Shown in pieces: positions 36,082 to 45,453 of a DNA stretch of 64,000 nt. Where the stretch lies: contig JAWMQN010000007.1 in the NCBI GenBank assembly GCA_033283265.1, forward strand, positions 62,001 through 126,000, in the 5' to 3' direction. Both the position numbers and the translations under genes were made by a program. Under the pieces are notes generated by a model. The model had not been told where the DNA came from. It was given only the letters and a program-made list of their open reading frames with translations, and searched no databases. Within the stretch, counting starts at the first letter, position 1. Each line of letters opens with the position of its first letter. This stretch comes from Mangrovimicrobium sp033283265 (lineage in GTDB: Bacteria; Pseudomonadota; Gammaproteobacteria; Pseudomonadales; Halieaceae).

Positions 36082-36602
36082 CAGGCGAACGCCTCCAGTA
36101 TCGAAGACAGGCTGCCGCGGGCGCGCAGGAGGTATTCGCAGGCTTCGCGTACTGCGCCGCCGCCGCCGGGGAGGGCGGTGACCACGTCTGCCGACTGGCG
36201 CACGGTTGCTACCGCGTCGGCGGGGGCAAAGCCGATCCCGGCGGCGCGGATGGCGGCCAGGTCGGGGAGGTCGTCACCCATGTAGGCACAGGCCGCCGTG
36301 GTGATGCCGCGTGAAGCGCACAGTTCCTGCAGGGCCTGCAGCTTGTCCTCGCGACCCTGGACGATGGTGTCGATACCCAGTTCGGCAGCCCGCCGGCTGA
36401 CCATGGCGGAATTGCGCCCGGTGATGATGGCGATCTCGATGTTATCCCGCTGCAGGAGCTTGATACCGAGGCCATCCTTGATATTGAAACTCTTCAGCTC
36501 CTCGCCGCTGCTGCTGTACTGGATGCGGCCATCGGTGAGTACGCCGTCCACATCGAGGGCGAAGAGCTGCAGGCCCCGGGCGATCTGTTCCAGTTCGGCC
36601 AT
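36081..36602 (-). CDS. kdsC: 3-deoxy-manno-octulosonate-8-phosphatase
   Basis: HAD phosphatase removing phosphate from Kdo-8-P for LPS core. 173 residues; nucleophile motif FALDVDGVLTDG (DxD) near 16-27, tetramer-type C0 family without cap domain, and GDDLPDLAAI near 108. Four bases after kdsD. Confidence 0.95.
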   Translation of the reverse strand: MAELEQIARGLQLFALDVDGVLTDGRIQYSSSGEELKSFNIKDGLGIKLLQRDNIEIAIITGRNSAMVSRRAAELGIDTIVQGREDKLQALQELCASRGITTAACAYMGDDLPDLAAIRAAGIGFAPADAVATVRQSADVVTALPGGGGAVREACEYLLRARGSLSSILEAFA

Positions 36603-36606
36603 GGGT

Positions 36607-37617
36607 TCAGGCGATTCCCGCGTGGAGCAGGTGCATCAGGTGGAGCACGCCGACTACCTTGCCGGACTCTTCGACGACCACCAGGGAGGTGATCTCGTTC
36701 TCCTCCATGGTGTGCATCGCCTGGGCGGCCAACTGGCCCGGCGTGGCGGTTTTCGGCTTGCGGGTCATGAGTTGGGCGATGGGGGTGTTGTTGATATCTA
36801 CCTGCCTGTCGATGGCCCGTCGCAGGTCGCCATCGGTGAATACCCCGATGAAGTTGCCCGTCGCGTCCGCGACCGTGGTCATGCCCAGCCCCTTGGCGCT
36901 GATCTCCAGCAGGGCCTGGGCGAGCATCGTCTCTTCGGGCACGATTGGCACCGCGTCGCCGGAGCGCATCACGTCGGCGACTTTCAGCAGCAGCTTGCGG
37001 CCGAGTGAGCCACCGGGGTGGGAGAAGGCGAAGTCCTCGGCGGTGAAACCGCGGGCCTCCAGCAGGGCGATAGCGATGGCGTCGCCCATGACCAGCGCCG
37101 CCGTGGTGCTCGAGGTGGGTGCGAGGTCAAGCGGGCAGGCTTCGGTTTCGACTCCCGCATCGATATGTGCGTCGGCCGCCCGGGCCAGGGTGGACTGGGG
37201 GTTGCCGGTCATGCCGATGAGCCGGGTGCCCATGCGCTTGAGTAGTGGCAGCAGGGTGAGGACTTCGGTGACTTCACCGCTGTTGGACAGCGCAATGACC
37301 ACGTCCGCGGGGGTGATCATGCCCATGTCGCCGTGGCTGGCCTCGCCGGGGTGGACGAAGAACGCCGGGGTGCCGGTGCTGGCCAGGGTGGCGGCAATCT
37401 TGCGGGCGATATGTCCCGACTTGCCCATGCCGGTGACGATGACCCGGCCGCTGCAGTTCATCAGCAATTCGCAGGCGTGCTCGAAATCTTCCCCGATGCG
37501 CGCGGCCAGCGCCGCGACTGCCGCCGTCTCCATCTCGATGGTGCGCAGTGCCGATTGGCTGAAACTTGTGGAAGGCTGGTCCGCCATGCCTGCGGGCCCC
37601 GAATCAAAGGCTGACAT
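36607..37617 (-). CDS. kdsD: Arabinose-5-phosphate isomerase (KdsD/KpsF family)
   Basis: Interconverts ribulose-5-P and arabinose-5-P, the first step to Kdo. 336 residues: SIS domain (about 45-185; VTGMGKSGHIARKIAAT, FVHPGEASHGDMG) then two CBS domains (about 215-335). An internal Met (MADQPSTSFSQSAL, 10 residues in) is an alternative start; the longer form overlaps the antiporter stop by 14 bases. Confidence 0.95.
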   Translation of the reverse strand: MSAFDSGPAGMADQPSTSFSQSALRTIEMETAAVAALAARIGEDFEHACELLMNCSGRVIVTGMGKSGHIARKIAATLASTGTPAFFVHPGEASHGDMGMITPADVVIALSNSGEVTEVLTLLPLLKRMGTRLIGMTGNPQSTLARAADAHIDAGVETEACPLDLAPTSSTTAALVMGDAIAIALLEARGFTAEDFAFSHPGGSLGRKLLLKVADVMRSGDAVPIVPEETMLAQALLEISAKGLGMTTVADATGNFIGVFTDGDLRRAIDRQVDINNTPIAQLMTRKPKTATPGQLAAQAMHTMEENEITSLVVVEESGKVVGVLHLMHLLHAGIA

Positions 37618-38578
37618 ATAAAACGTAATAATACAGTGCGTAGGAAGACACTAACAACACTCCGGTACTGCGGCCGACGTAGGACTGCCCGTCGCGCGAG
37701 CGGCTGCGCTTGCGGCCGATCAGGATGGCCGCAGCGAGCACCAGGGTGAGAATGGTCATGGTGGGGTAGTCGCGGGTGAGGACCGAGGGCTCGAGCCACG
37801 CGGTGCCGAACAGGCCCGGGATCGCCATCACCACCAGCAGGTTGAACAGGTTGGAGCCGATCACGTTGCCGAGGGCGATTTCCGTGTGGCCGCGCAGGGC
37901 GCTGGCGACTGTCGCGGCGAGTTCCGGCAGGCTGGTGCCGACGGCGATGATGGTCAGGCCTATCACCAGTTCGGAAACACCGATGGATTCGGCGATGTCC
38001 ACCGCCCCCCAGACCAGCAGGCGGGAGCTGGCCACCAGCAGGGCCAATCCGAGGGCGAAGGTCATCCAGGCGCGCAGTGGGCTGAGGTGGGGCAGGTACT
38101 CTTCCTCCGCCTCGCCGACCAGAGCCTCGTCCTGCTGCTGGCTGCGCAGCATGAAGATGACCAGCGCGCTGAGGGTGGCGATCATCAGGATGCCGTCCCA
38201 GCGCGAGAGCGCGTTATCCAGCAGCAGCACACCGGTGCCGATGGTGACCAGGATCAACGTGGGGATTTCCTTGCGCATGCAGCTGGAGTGCACCATCAGC
38301 GGGGCCACCAGCAGGGTGATACCCAGCACCAGGCCGATGTTGGCGATATTGGAGCCGATCGCGTTGCCGATAGCCAGGTTGCCGGCGCCGGACATGGCGG
38401 CGGTTATCGACACCAGGACCTCGGGAGCCGAGGTGCCGAGGGAGACGATGGTGAGGCCGATGACGATCGGCGACATACCCATGTTTTCCGCGATGGAGGC
38501 GGCACCGGCGACGAACAGGTCGGCGCTCCAGATAAGGATGATGAAGCCGACCAGAATGGCTGCGGCTGCTAACAGCAT
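37604..38578 (-). CDS. Calcium/sodium antiporter, YrbG family
   Basis: Inner-membrane cation/Ca2+ exchanger of 324 residues with about ten membrane helices in two inverted halves. The alpha-repeat motifs LGTSAPEVLVSI (near 46-57) and VGTSLPELAAT (near 207-217) carry the ion-binding Glu residues. First gene of the kds/lpt/rpoN cluster and divergent from mlaC, like E. coli yrbG. Confidence 0.92.
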   Translation of the reverse strand: MLLAAAAILVGFIILIWSADLFVAGAASIAENMGMSPIVIGLTIVSLGTSAPEVLVSITAAMSGAGNLAIGNAIGSNIANIGLVLGITLLVAPLMVHSSCMRKEIPTLILVTIGTGVLLLDNALSRWDGILMIATLSALVIFMLRSQQQDEALVGEAEEEYLPHLSPLRAWMTFALGLALLVASSRLLVWGAVDIAESIGVSELVIGLTIIAVGTSLPELAATVASALRGHTEIALGNVIGSNLFNLLVVMAIPGLFGTAWLEPSVLTRDYPTMTILTLVLAAAILIGRKRSRSRDGQSYVGRSTGVLLVSSYALYYYVLYVSL

Positions 38579-38749
38579 ATGACCAGTTTTCCTGTTACAG
38601 TATGCGCCGCGCTGTGGCGTGGAACCGCGGGGGCAGTTTGGGTGTCTTAGGCGTCAGGCGCGTACCAGTCTGCCCGCCTGATGGAAAGGCAGGATTATAC
38701 AGGCAGGTGCCGCGGTGAATAGTGCAATTTCATCCATTGGGGATTACAC

Positions 38750-39424
38750 ATGTTGGTTTATTTGAAGCCGGTCGCAACACTGTTGTTCCTGTGCCTGGCG
38801 AACCTGGCTATGGCCGAGGGCAGCGCGGCGATGACCGCTCATGACACGGTGCGCGAGGCATCGGCCCAGGTATTGACAGTGGTGCAGGAAGCACAGAATT
38901 ACGCCGACGACGACCCCGATCGCTACTACGGCGAGATCCAGAAGATCCTCGACCCGGTGGTGGACTTTCGCGGTTTCGCCCGCGGTGTCATGGGGCCCTA
39001 TGCCAGCAGCGAGCGTTACCGTTCGCTGGACGAGCCCGGCAGGGAGCAGTTGCGCGAACAACTGGACCGCTTTACCGAGGTGATGCGCACCGGGCTGGTG
39101 CGCACCTACAGCAAGGGCCTGCTCGCCTTTGGCGGTTCGCGCATCGAGGTGCCGACCCCCGAGGCCGACGACCCGAAGGCCTCCCGCGCCACCGTGGAGC
39201 AGTTGATCTACTCCGAACAGTCCAGGCCCTACGTCGTCTATTACATGATGGGGCGGGACCGCGACGGCAGCTGGAAACTGAAGAACATGGTGGTGGAAAC
39301 GGTGAACCTCGGCGAGATTTACCGCAGCCAGTTCCAGTCCGCCGCCCGTGAGCACGACGGCGACATCGACGCGGTCATCAACACCTGGTCGCTGGAAACC
39401 GCTGAGCGGGAGTTGCAAAACTAG
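38750..39424 (+). CDS. mlaC: Phospholipid-binding periplasmic protein MlaC, orphan
   Basis: Soluble periplasmic shuttle that exchanges phospholipid between the outer-membrane MlaA complex and the inner-membrane MlaFEDB complex. 224 residues; signal peptide VATLLFLCLANLAMA (cut near residue 22), then the MlaC/Ttg2D fold (ILDPVVDFRGFARGVMG, RTYSKGLL, RPYVVYYMM). In relatives mlaF-E-D precede it and mlaB follows; neither is present here. SD-like GGGG lies eight bases upstream of ATG 38750. Confidence 0.9.
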   Translation: MLVYLKPVATLLFLCLANLAMAEGSAAMTAHDTVREASAQVLTVVQEAQNYADDDPDRYYGEIQKILDPVVDFRGFARGVMGPYASSERYRSLDEPGREQLREQLDRFTEVMRTGLVRTYSKGLLAFGGSRIEVPTPEADDPKASRATVEQLIYSEQSRPYVVYYMMGRDRDGSWKLKNMVVETVNLGEIYRSQFQSAAREHDGDIDAVINTWSLETAERELQN

Positions 39425-39432
39425 TCCCCTGC

Positions 39433-39458
39433 GCGGTCGCTATCACCGCCTTTTTTTT
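39433..39458 (+). terminator. Rho-independent terminator after mlaC
   Basis: GCGGT-CGCTATC-ACCGC hairpin followed by a run of eight T. The stem is short (5 bp), so strength is uncertain, but the T-tract and position nine bases after the mlaC stop fit. Confidence 0.6.
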
Positions 39459-39534
39459 CTAAAATGCCGCATTCGCCGTGCCCGGTCACACCCCCGGGCG
39501 CGACTCGCACTCAATCAAATACCCGGAGAATCCT

Positions 39535-39774
39535 ATGGACGCCGTGACCGTTAAGTCCCTGCTGCAGGCACACCTGCCGGACTGCGAATTTCACGTGCAG
39601 GGCGAAGGCGCCAACTACGACATCGTTGCCATCGGCGCGGTGTTCGAGGGCTTGCGCCCGGTCAGGAAACAGCAACTCGTCTACGGCGCGCTCGGGGAGG
39701 AGATCGCCGGCGGCGGTATCCACGCGGTGAATATCCGCACCTACACGCCCGAGGAATGGCAGGCGCAGGCCTGA
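39535..39774 (+). CDS. ibaG: BolA-family protein IbaG
   Basis: 79-residue BolA-like protein from ATG 39535 (MDAVTVKSLLQAHLPDC), with GGAG seven bases upstream. The conserved VRKQQLVYGAL helix and the His of IHAVNIRTYTP match IbaG (YrbA), which partners monothiol glutaredoxin in Fe-S handling. In relatives murA follows; here hisG starts three bases later. Confidence 0.9.
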   Translation: MDAVTVKSLLQAHLPDCEFHVQGEGANYDIVAIGAVFEGLRPVRKQQLVYGALGEEIAGGGIHAVNIRTYTPEEWQAQA

Positions 39775-39777
39775 GCC

Positions 39778-40413
39778 ATGAGCGACGGTATCACCATCGC
39801 CCTGACCAAGGGCCGAATTCTCAACGAAACCCTGCCGTTGCTGGCACGGGCGGGTATCGAGCCGCTTGAAGACCCGGCGACCAGCCGCAAGCTGGTATTC
39901 GAGACCAGCATGCCCGGTGTGCGTTTCGTCATCCTGCGCGGCACCGACGTGCCGACCTACGTGCGCCACGGCGCCGCGGATGTCGGTGTGGTCGGCAAGG
40001 ACATCCTGCTGGAACACGGCGCCGAGGGTCTCTACGAACCCCTCGACCTGGGGATTGCCCGTTGCCGCCTGATGACCGCCGGCCCGGTCGGCTGGCAGGG
40101 CGGGGCGGGGCGTATTCGCGTGGCGACGAAGTTCGTCAATATCGCGCGGGAGTATTTCGCCCGCCAGGGGGTGCAGGCGGAGATCATCAAGCTCTACGGC
40201 GCGATGGAACTGGCGCCGCTGATGGATCTCGCCGAGCTGATCGTGGACATCGTCGATACCGGCAATACCCTGCGCGCCAATGGCATGGCCCCGCTGGAAG
40301 AGATCGCCAGTATCAGTTCGCGCCTGGTGGTCAACAAGGCGGCCATGCGCTCCAGTTACGACAGCATCCAGGCCCTGATCGATCGCCTCGGAGAGGTAGT
40401 AGGGGATGGCTGA
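39778..40413 (+). CDS. hisG: ATP phosphoribosyltransferase, short form
   Basis: First enzyme of histidine synthesis, joining ATP and PRPP. 211 residues is the short form lacking the C-terminal regulatory domain; such enzymes need HisZ, which must be encoded elsewhere. Key segments: LTKGRILNETLPLLARAG, RGTDVPTYVRHGAADVGVVG and the PRPP loop IVDIVDTGNTLRANG. Overlaps hisD by 8 bases. Confidence 0.96.
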   Translation: MSDGITIALTKGRILNETLPLLARAGIEPLEDPATSRKLVFETSMPGVRFVILRGTDVPTYVRHGAADVGVVGKDILLEHGAEGLYEPLDLGIARCRLMTAGPVGWQGGAGRIRVATKFVNIAREYFARQGVQAEIIKLYGAMELAPLMDLAELIVDIVDTGNTLRANGMAPLEEIASISSRLVVNKAAMRSSYDSIQALIDRLGEVVGDG

Positions 40414-41707
40414 TATGCAACGTCTGGACACCACGCAGGCCGATTTCGACGCGCGCTTAGACGCGCTGACCCGCTGGGAGGAGGAGCTGGACCTCGCGGT
40501 GAACAGCGCTGTGCAGGACATCCTCGCCAACGTGGCGCGGCGCGGTGACGCGGCGCTGCTGGAGTATACCGAGCGCTTTGACGGGCTCCGCGCGGGTAGC
40601 GTGGCGGAACTGGAGGTCGATGCGGCCCGCCTGCAGGCGGCGCTGGCGGCGATTTCCACCGAGCAGCGCGAGGCGCTTGAGGCGGCCGCGGCGCGTATTC
40701 GCGAATACCACCAGCACCAGTTGCAGGAAAGCTGGCGCTATCGCGACGCCGCGGGCAACCTGCTCGGCCAACAGGTGACCGCGCTGTCCAGCGCGGGAAT
40801 CTATGTGCCCGGCGGCAAGGCCAGCTATCCCTCATCAGTGCTGATGAATACGATGCCGGCGCAGGTCGCCGGCGTCGAACAGATCGTCATGGTGGTTCCC
40901 GCCCCCGGCGGTGAACTGAGCGACATGGTGCTGGCGGCCGCGGCGATTGCCGGGGTACACCGGGTGTTCACCATCGGCGGCGCCCAGGCCGTGGCGGCAC
41001 TGGCTTACGGCACCGAGACCGTGCCGGCGGTGGACAAGATCGTCGGCCCGGGGAATATCTATGTGGCGACGGCCAAGCGCATGGTCTTCGGCCGGGTGGG
41101 TATCGACATGATTGCCGGTCCCTCGGAAATCCTGGTGATCTGCGACGGTACTACCAATCCGGACTGGGTGGCCATGGACCTCTTCTCCCAGGCGGAGCAC
41201 GACGAAAACGCCCAGGCCATCCTGCTCTGCCCGGATGCCGACTATCTCGACGCCGTCAGCGCGAGCATCGAGCGCCTGCTGCCGGAGATGGAGCGAGCGG
41301 AGATCATCCGCGCGTCGCTGCGCGGCCGCGGCGCAATGATCCTCACCCGCGACCTCGACGATGCCGTGGCCATCTGCAATCGCCTGGCGCCGGAGCACCT
41401 CGAGCTCTCGGTGCAGGACCCGGAAGCCCTGCTGCCGGGCATTCGCCATGCCGGGGCGATATTCATGGGGCCCTATACCTCCGAAGCGCTGGGGGACTAC
41501 TGCGCGGGGCCGAACCACGTCCTGCCCACCAGCGGCAGCGCGCGCTTCTTCTCGCCGCTCGGTGTCTATGACTTCCAGAAGCGCAGCTCGGTGATCATGT
41601 GCAGTGACGAGGGGGTGAAGGCCCTGGGAGCGGTCGCTTCCACGCTGGCGCGGGGTGAATCGCTGACCGCGCATGCCCGCTCGGCGGAATTCCGCCTCAA
41701 GGACTGA
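40406..41707 (+). CDS. hisD: Histidinol dehydrogenase
   Basis: Zinc- and NAD-dependent enzyme for the last two steps of histidine synthesis. 433 residues; zinc/catalytic segments DLFSQAEHDENAQ and NRLAPEHLEL, NAD region GGAQAVAALAYGTETVP. A second Met (MQRLD, 40415) is an alternative start. hisC, which often follows, is absent; the next gene is convergent. Confidence 0.96.
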   Translation: MADMQRLDTTQADFDARLDALTRWEEELDLAVNSAVQDILANVARRGDAALLEYTERFDGLRAGSVAELEVDAARLQAALAAISTEQREALEAAAARIREYHQHQLQESWRYRDAAGNLLGQQVTALSSAGIYVPGGKASYPSSVLMNTMPAQVAGVEQIVMVVPAPGGELSDMVLAAAAIAGVHRVFTIGGAQAVAALAYGTETVPAVDKIVGPGNIYVATAKRMVFGRVGIDMIAGPSEILVICDGTTNPDWVAMDLFSQAEHDENAQAILLCPDADYLDAVSASIERLLPEMERAEIIRASLRGRGAMILTRDLDDAVAICNRLAPEHLELSVQDPEALLPGIRHAGAIFMGPYTSEALGDYCAGPNHVLPTSGSARFFSPLGVYDFQKRSSVIMCSDEGVKALGAVASTLARGESLTAHARSAEFRLKD

Positions 41708-41714
41708 GGCGGTC

Positions 41715-42806
41715 TCAGCCCGCCGCCGGGCTCACCTGCCCCTGCGCCCCCACGACTGCCTGCAGCTCCAGGCTTTGCTGTTCCCTCTGCACCGATATCC
41801 GCACGGATTCCCCCGGGCGGAACCGGGCGATCTTGTGCATGGTCTGGCGGCCGTCGATGACCACCTCGCCATTGATATGGGTGATGACATCGCCCACCTG
41901 CAGCCCCGCGCGAGCGGCCGGGCTGGAATCCGCCACCGCGATAACCAGCAGCGCCTGTTGTGGTGCCGCACCCGGCAGTTTTACCGGCTCCACGCTGACA
42001 CCCAGCCAGCCGCGGATGACTTCGCCGTACTCGATCAGGTCCTGCATGACATAGACGGCAAGATTGCTGGGTATCGCCAGGCTGATGCCGATGCCGGTAC
42101 CCGTCCCGGTCTGGGTGTTGGAGGTATAGATAAGGGTGTTGATGCCCACCAGGCGCCCCGCGGAGTCGACCAGGGCGCCGCCGGAGTTGCCCTGGTGGAT
42201 GGTCGCATCGGTCTGGATGTAGTCCTCGTAGGTGTTCAGCTGCAGCCCCCAGCGGCCGAGGCCGGAAACGATGCCCTGGGTCACCGAGTGGCCGAAACCG
42301 AGCGGATTGCCGATGGCCAGCACCACATCGCCGACCCGCAACTGGTCGGAGTCCGCCAGTTGCACCGGTGCCAGGTCGGGGAGGTCGATCTTCAGTACCG
42401 CGAGATCGGTGGCGGAGTCACTGCCGATGACCACGGCGTTGGCGGTGCGACCGTCGTGCAGCAACACCTGGATCGCGTCGGCGCCGGCAATCACATGCAG
42501 GTTGGTGAGAATGTGGCCGTGCTCAGACATGATCACGCCGGAACCCAGCGAGCGCTCGATCCGCTGCCGCGGCAGGCGCTGCAGGTGTTGAGGGAACAGC
42601 GAGGGCGTGGTGTTGACCAGCTTCGCGGTATAGATGTTTACAACCGACGGGGCCGCGCGGTTGACCGCTACGGAGTAGCCTGCCGTTGCGACGGCCTGCG
42701 GCTGTTCGGTAGCTCCCTGGGGCAGTACCCAGCGGTCGAGTATCAACAGGGCGGCGAGGAAACCGGCAATGGCGGGCCAGGTGATGAATTTCAGGGTGTT
42801 CTGCAT
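41715..42806 (-). CDS. degS: Periplasmic serine protease DegS/AlgW
   Basis: Site-1 protease that starts sigma-E type envelope stress signalling by cleaving RseA/MucA. 363 residues: N-terminal membrane anchor (about 9-24), trypsin-like domain with triad His104 (TNLHV), Asp134 (SATDLAV) and Ser208 (GNSGGAL), and one PDZ domain (about 262-350). The single PDZ and anchor distinguish it from DegP. In the same neighbourhood as Pseudomonas algW. Confidence 0.93.
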   Translation of the reverse strand: MQNTLKFITWPAIAGFLAALLILDRWVLPQGATEQPQAVATAGYSVAVNRAAPSVVNIYTAKLVNTTPSLFPQHLQRLPRQRIERSLGSGVIMSEHGHILTNLHVIAGADAIQVLLHDGRTANAVVIGSDSATDLAVLKIDLPDLAPVQLADSDQLRVGDVVLAIGNPLGFGHSVTQGIVSGLGRWGLQLNTYEDYIQTDATIHQGNSGGALVDSAGRLVGINTLIYTSNTQTGTGTGIGISLAIPSNLAVYVMQDLIEYGEVIRGWLGVSVEPVKLPGAAPQQALLVIAVADSSPAARAGLQVGDVITHINGEVVIDGRQTMHKIARFRPGESVRISVQREQQSLELQAVVGAQGQVSPAAG

Positions 42807-42922
42807 TTGGGTCTGTCGCTGTCCCGCACTCGACTAGGATATGCTGGCGCAACCGTGGCTCGCCTGCCAATCAATCGGGCATTGTATATGATGCGGCTGC
42901 GCTGCGAACAGAAAGGATAGAT

Positions 42923-43684
42923 ATGGGCACTTCCCTCAACACCCTGGTGAACTGGCTGGATACCACCTTGCAGCCCTCCCGTTTTCGCGACTATTGCCCC
43001 AACGGCCTGCAGGTCGAGGGCAGGGCGGAGGTGTCACGCCTGGCCACCGGTGTGACCGCCAGCCAGGCCCTGCTGGACGCCGCGCTGGCCTGGGGTGCGG
43101 ACGCCATCCTCGTCCACCACGGATACTTCTGGCGCGGTGAAGCTGAGGCCATTGTTGGCATGAAGCGCCGCCGCCTGGCGACCCTGCTGAAGAATGACAT
43201 CAGCCTGCTCGCCTACCACCTGCCACTCGACGCCCACCCGACCCTGGGCAACAACGCCCGGCTGGGCGAGCTTCTGGGGCTGGTGGAGGTGGGCCCCCTG
43301 CAGCCCAACGACGCCGCCGCCGTGGGCAATGTCGGGCGCCTCCCCGAGGCATCAAGCGCCGGCCTGCTGGCTGAGCGTATCCAGCAGTTGACGGGGCGCG
43401 AACCCCTGCTGGTGGCGGACCCGGGGATGCGGGTCGAGCGGGTGGCCTGGTGTACCGGTGCCGCGCAGTCCTATATCGAGGCGGCGGTGGCGGTGGGGGC
43501 GGACCTGTTTATCACCGGTGAGGTCTCGGAGCCGACGGTGCATGTCGCCAGGGAGGAGGGGATCGGCTTTATCGCCGCTGGCCACCACGCCACCGAGCGC
43601 TACGGGGTACAGGCGGTGGGTGAGGCCCTGGCGGCGGAATTTGCCATCGAGCACCGCTTTTTCGATTGCGACAACCCGGTGTAG
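42923..43684 (+). CDS. Nif3-like dinuclear metal-centre protein (YbgI family)
   Basis: 253-residue cytosolic protein of the Nif3/DUF34 family; metal ligands in ILVHHGYFW (His residues near 64-65), AYHLPLDAHPTLGNN and the later GHHATERYGVQ. Members form toroidal hexamers and have been linked to GTP cyclohydrolase-type or metal-homeostasis roles; function remains unproven. Divergent from degS. Confidence 0.9.
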   Translation: MGTSLNTLVNWLDTTLQPSRFRDYCPNGLQVEGRAEVSRLATGVTASQALLDAALAWGADAILVHHGYFWRGEAEAIVGMKRRRLATLLKNDISLLAYHLPLDAHPTLGNNARLGELLGLVEVGPLQPNDAAAVGNVGRLPEASSAGLLAERIQQLTGREPLLVADPGMRVERVAWCTGAAQSYIEAAVAVGADLFITGEVSEPTVHVAREEGIGFIAAGHHATERYGVQAVGEALAAEFAIEHRFFDCDNPV

Positions 43685-43708
43685 TTGCCGCCCGCGGCGC
43701 GCTGCTTC

Positions 43709-44185
43709 TTACAGGGGCGGCGGCGGGCGCGGGCTGTCTTCTTCCGCGGACTTCTTCCGCTCCAGGCCGTAGCCCTCGCTGAGAATTCCCTTTTCATCGG
43801 GCGAGGCCTTCGGCGCATAGTCCCGCGGTGGATTGATGTCCACCAGGTCCGGGGGTATTTGTGCCGGGTCAGCCTTGCGGTCCATGTGGTCGAGTGCGAT
43901 CGGACCACTGCCACGGCACAGGTCATTCGCCCCGCGCGCCAGGTGATTGTGCACGCTGCGGTAGCTCTCGGTGAGTTGGTTCAGCAGCTTGGCGGTGTCG
44001 GTGAAATGCTCTACAACCTCGTCCTCGTAGGCCTTCTTTTCCTGCAGGGCATGGTCCAGCAGCCGCTCGGCCTCGCGTCGCTTCTGGCCGCTCGGGGCGA
44101 CCCGCTGGCTGATCAGTACGCCAGCGCCAAGCCCTGCGGCGATGCCGACAAGCGTGCAGATGATGAGGACGGTAAGGCTATACAC
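43709..44185 (-). CDS. ZapG/YhcB-family division-envelope protein (DUF1043)
   Basis: 158-residue protein: N-terminal membrane helix (about 4-24), then a coiled-coil segment (about 33-88, ERLLDHALQEKKAYEDEVVE) and a disordered Pro-rich tail. Matches YhcB/ZapG, which in E. coli links cell-wall elongation and division. Divergent from zapE, the usual neighbour. Confidence 0.88.
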   Translation of the reverse strand: MYSLTVLIICTLVGIAAGLGAGVLISQRVAPSGQKRREAERLLDHALQEKKAYEDEVVEHFTDTAKLLNQLTESYRSVHNHLARGANDLCRGSGPIALDHMDRKADPAQIPPDLVDINPPRDYAPKASPDEKGILSEGYGLERKKSAEEDSPRPPPPL

Positions 44186-44328
44186 GGCGACTCCTTGCGA
44201 TCCGTTTTTACGGGGAAGATCAGTATAACCTCATTTGCGCAGCCTGAAGTAGCGCGTTGGCGGCGTTGCCATTCACCGGGGCTGTGGGTAAAGTGTCGCG
44301 CCCGGTATTACCATCACAACCCGCATTC

Positions 44329-45429
44329 ATGAGCACACCCTGGCAGCGCTATCAGGCCGACCTGCAACGGGAAGGGTTTAACCACGACCCCGCCCAGGAG
44401 AACGCCGTGCGCCTCCTCGACGACCTGCACGGGCGCCTCGTCGCGCGCCAGCGCCAGCGTGACGGCTTGCTGTCCTCGCTGGTGAAGCGGCTGCGCAAGG
44501 AGCCGGTCGAACCCGAAATCGGCTTGTATCTCTGGGGTGGTGTCGGGCGCGGCAAGACCTACCTGGTGGACAACTTTCACGACTGCCTGCCCTTCGAACG
44601 CAAGATGCGGGTGCATTTCCACCGTTTCATGCGCCGGGTGCACCAGGAACTGACCAGTCTCGAGGGTGAGAAGAACCCGCTGGAAATCGTCGCCGACCGC
44701 ATCGCTGCTGAGGCGGTGGTGATCTGCTTCGACGAGTTCTTCGTCACCGATATCGGCGACGCGATGCTCCTCGGCGGGCTGATGGAAGCCCTGTTCGAGC
44801 GCGGCGTGACCCTGGTTGCCACCTCGAATATCGTGCCCGAGCGCCTCTACGAAAACGGCCTGCAGCGCCAGCGCTTCCTGCCGGCGATTGCGCAGATCCA
44901 GAAATACACCCAGGTGGTCAACGTCGATGCCGGTATCGATTACCGCCTGCGCACCCTGCAGCAGGCCGAACTCTACCACTGCCCGCTGGGGGAGGCCGCC
45001 GACCAGAGCCTCGAGGCCAGTTTCGAGGCCCTCGCCGTGGAGCCGGGCCGCCACTGGGAGCGGATCCAGGTCAACAATCGCTACCTGACCTGTCGCCGCC
45101 TCTCCGACGACGTGGCCTGGTTCGATTTTGCCGAGTTGTGCGACGGCCCGCGTTCGCAGAACGACTACATCGAGCTGGCGCGGGAGTTCCACGCGGTGCT
45201 GCTCTCGGGCGTGCCGGAGTTCACCTCCGAGCTCAACGACCAGGCGCGGCGCTTCATCAACCTGGTCGACGAGTTCTACGACCGCCACGTGAAGCTGGTG
45301 ATCGCGGCGGAGAAACCGCTGCTCGACCTCTACGCCAGTGGCAGCCTGGGTTTCGAGTTCCAGCGCACCCAGTCGCGGCTGCAGGAGATGCAGTCGCACG
45401 AGTACCTGGCGCGGGAGCACCGGGCCTGA
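44329..45429 (+). CDS. zapE: Cell division ATPase ZapE (AFG1 family)
   Basis: P-loop ATPase that associates with the Z-ring under stress. 366 residues from ATG 44329 (MSTPWQRYQADLQREGF). Walker A GGVGRGKT (70-77), Walker B VICFDEFFVTDI. The open frame continues 24 codons upstream without similarity. Followed by a 307-base gap before rplM. Confidence 0.93.
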   Translation: MSTPWQRYQADLQREGFNHDPAQENAVRLLDDLHGRLVARQRQRDGLLSSLVKRLRKEPVEPEIGLYLWGGVGRGKTYLVDNFHDCLPFERKMRVHFHRFMRRVHQELTSLEGEKNPLEIVADRIAAEAVVICFDEFFVTDIGDAMLLGGLMEALFERGVTLVATSNIVPERLYENGLQRQRFLPAIAQIQKYTQVVNVDAGIDYRLRTLQQAELYHCPLGEAADQSLEASFEALAVEPGRHWERIQVNNRYLTCRRLSDDVAWFDFAELCDGPRSQNDYIELAREFHAVLLSGVPEFTSELNDQARRFINLVDEFYDRHVKLVIAAEKPLLDLYASGSLGFEFQRTQSRLQEMQSHEYLAREHRA

Positions 45430-45453
45430 TATCGGGTTTGAAATGGGGCTGCC

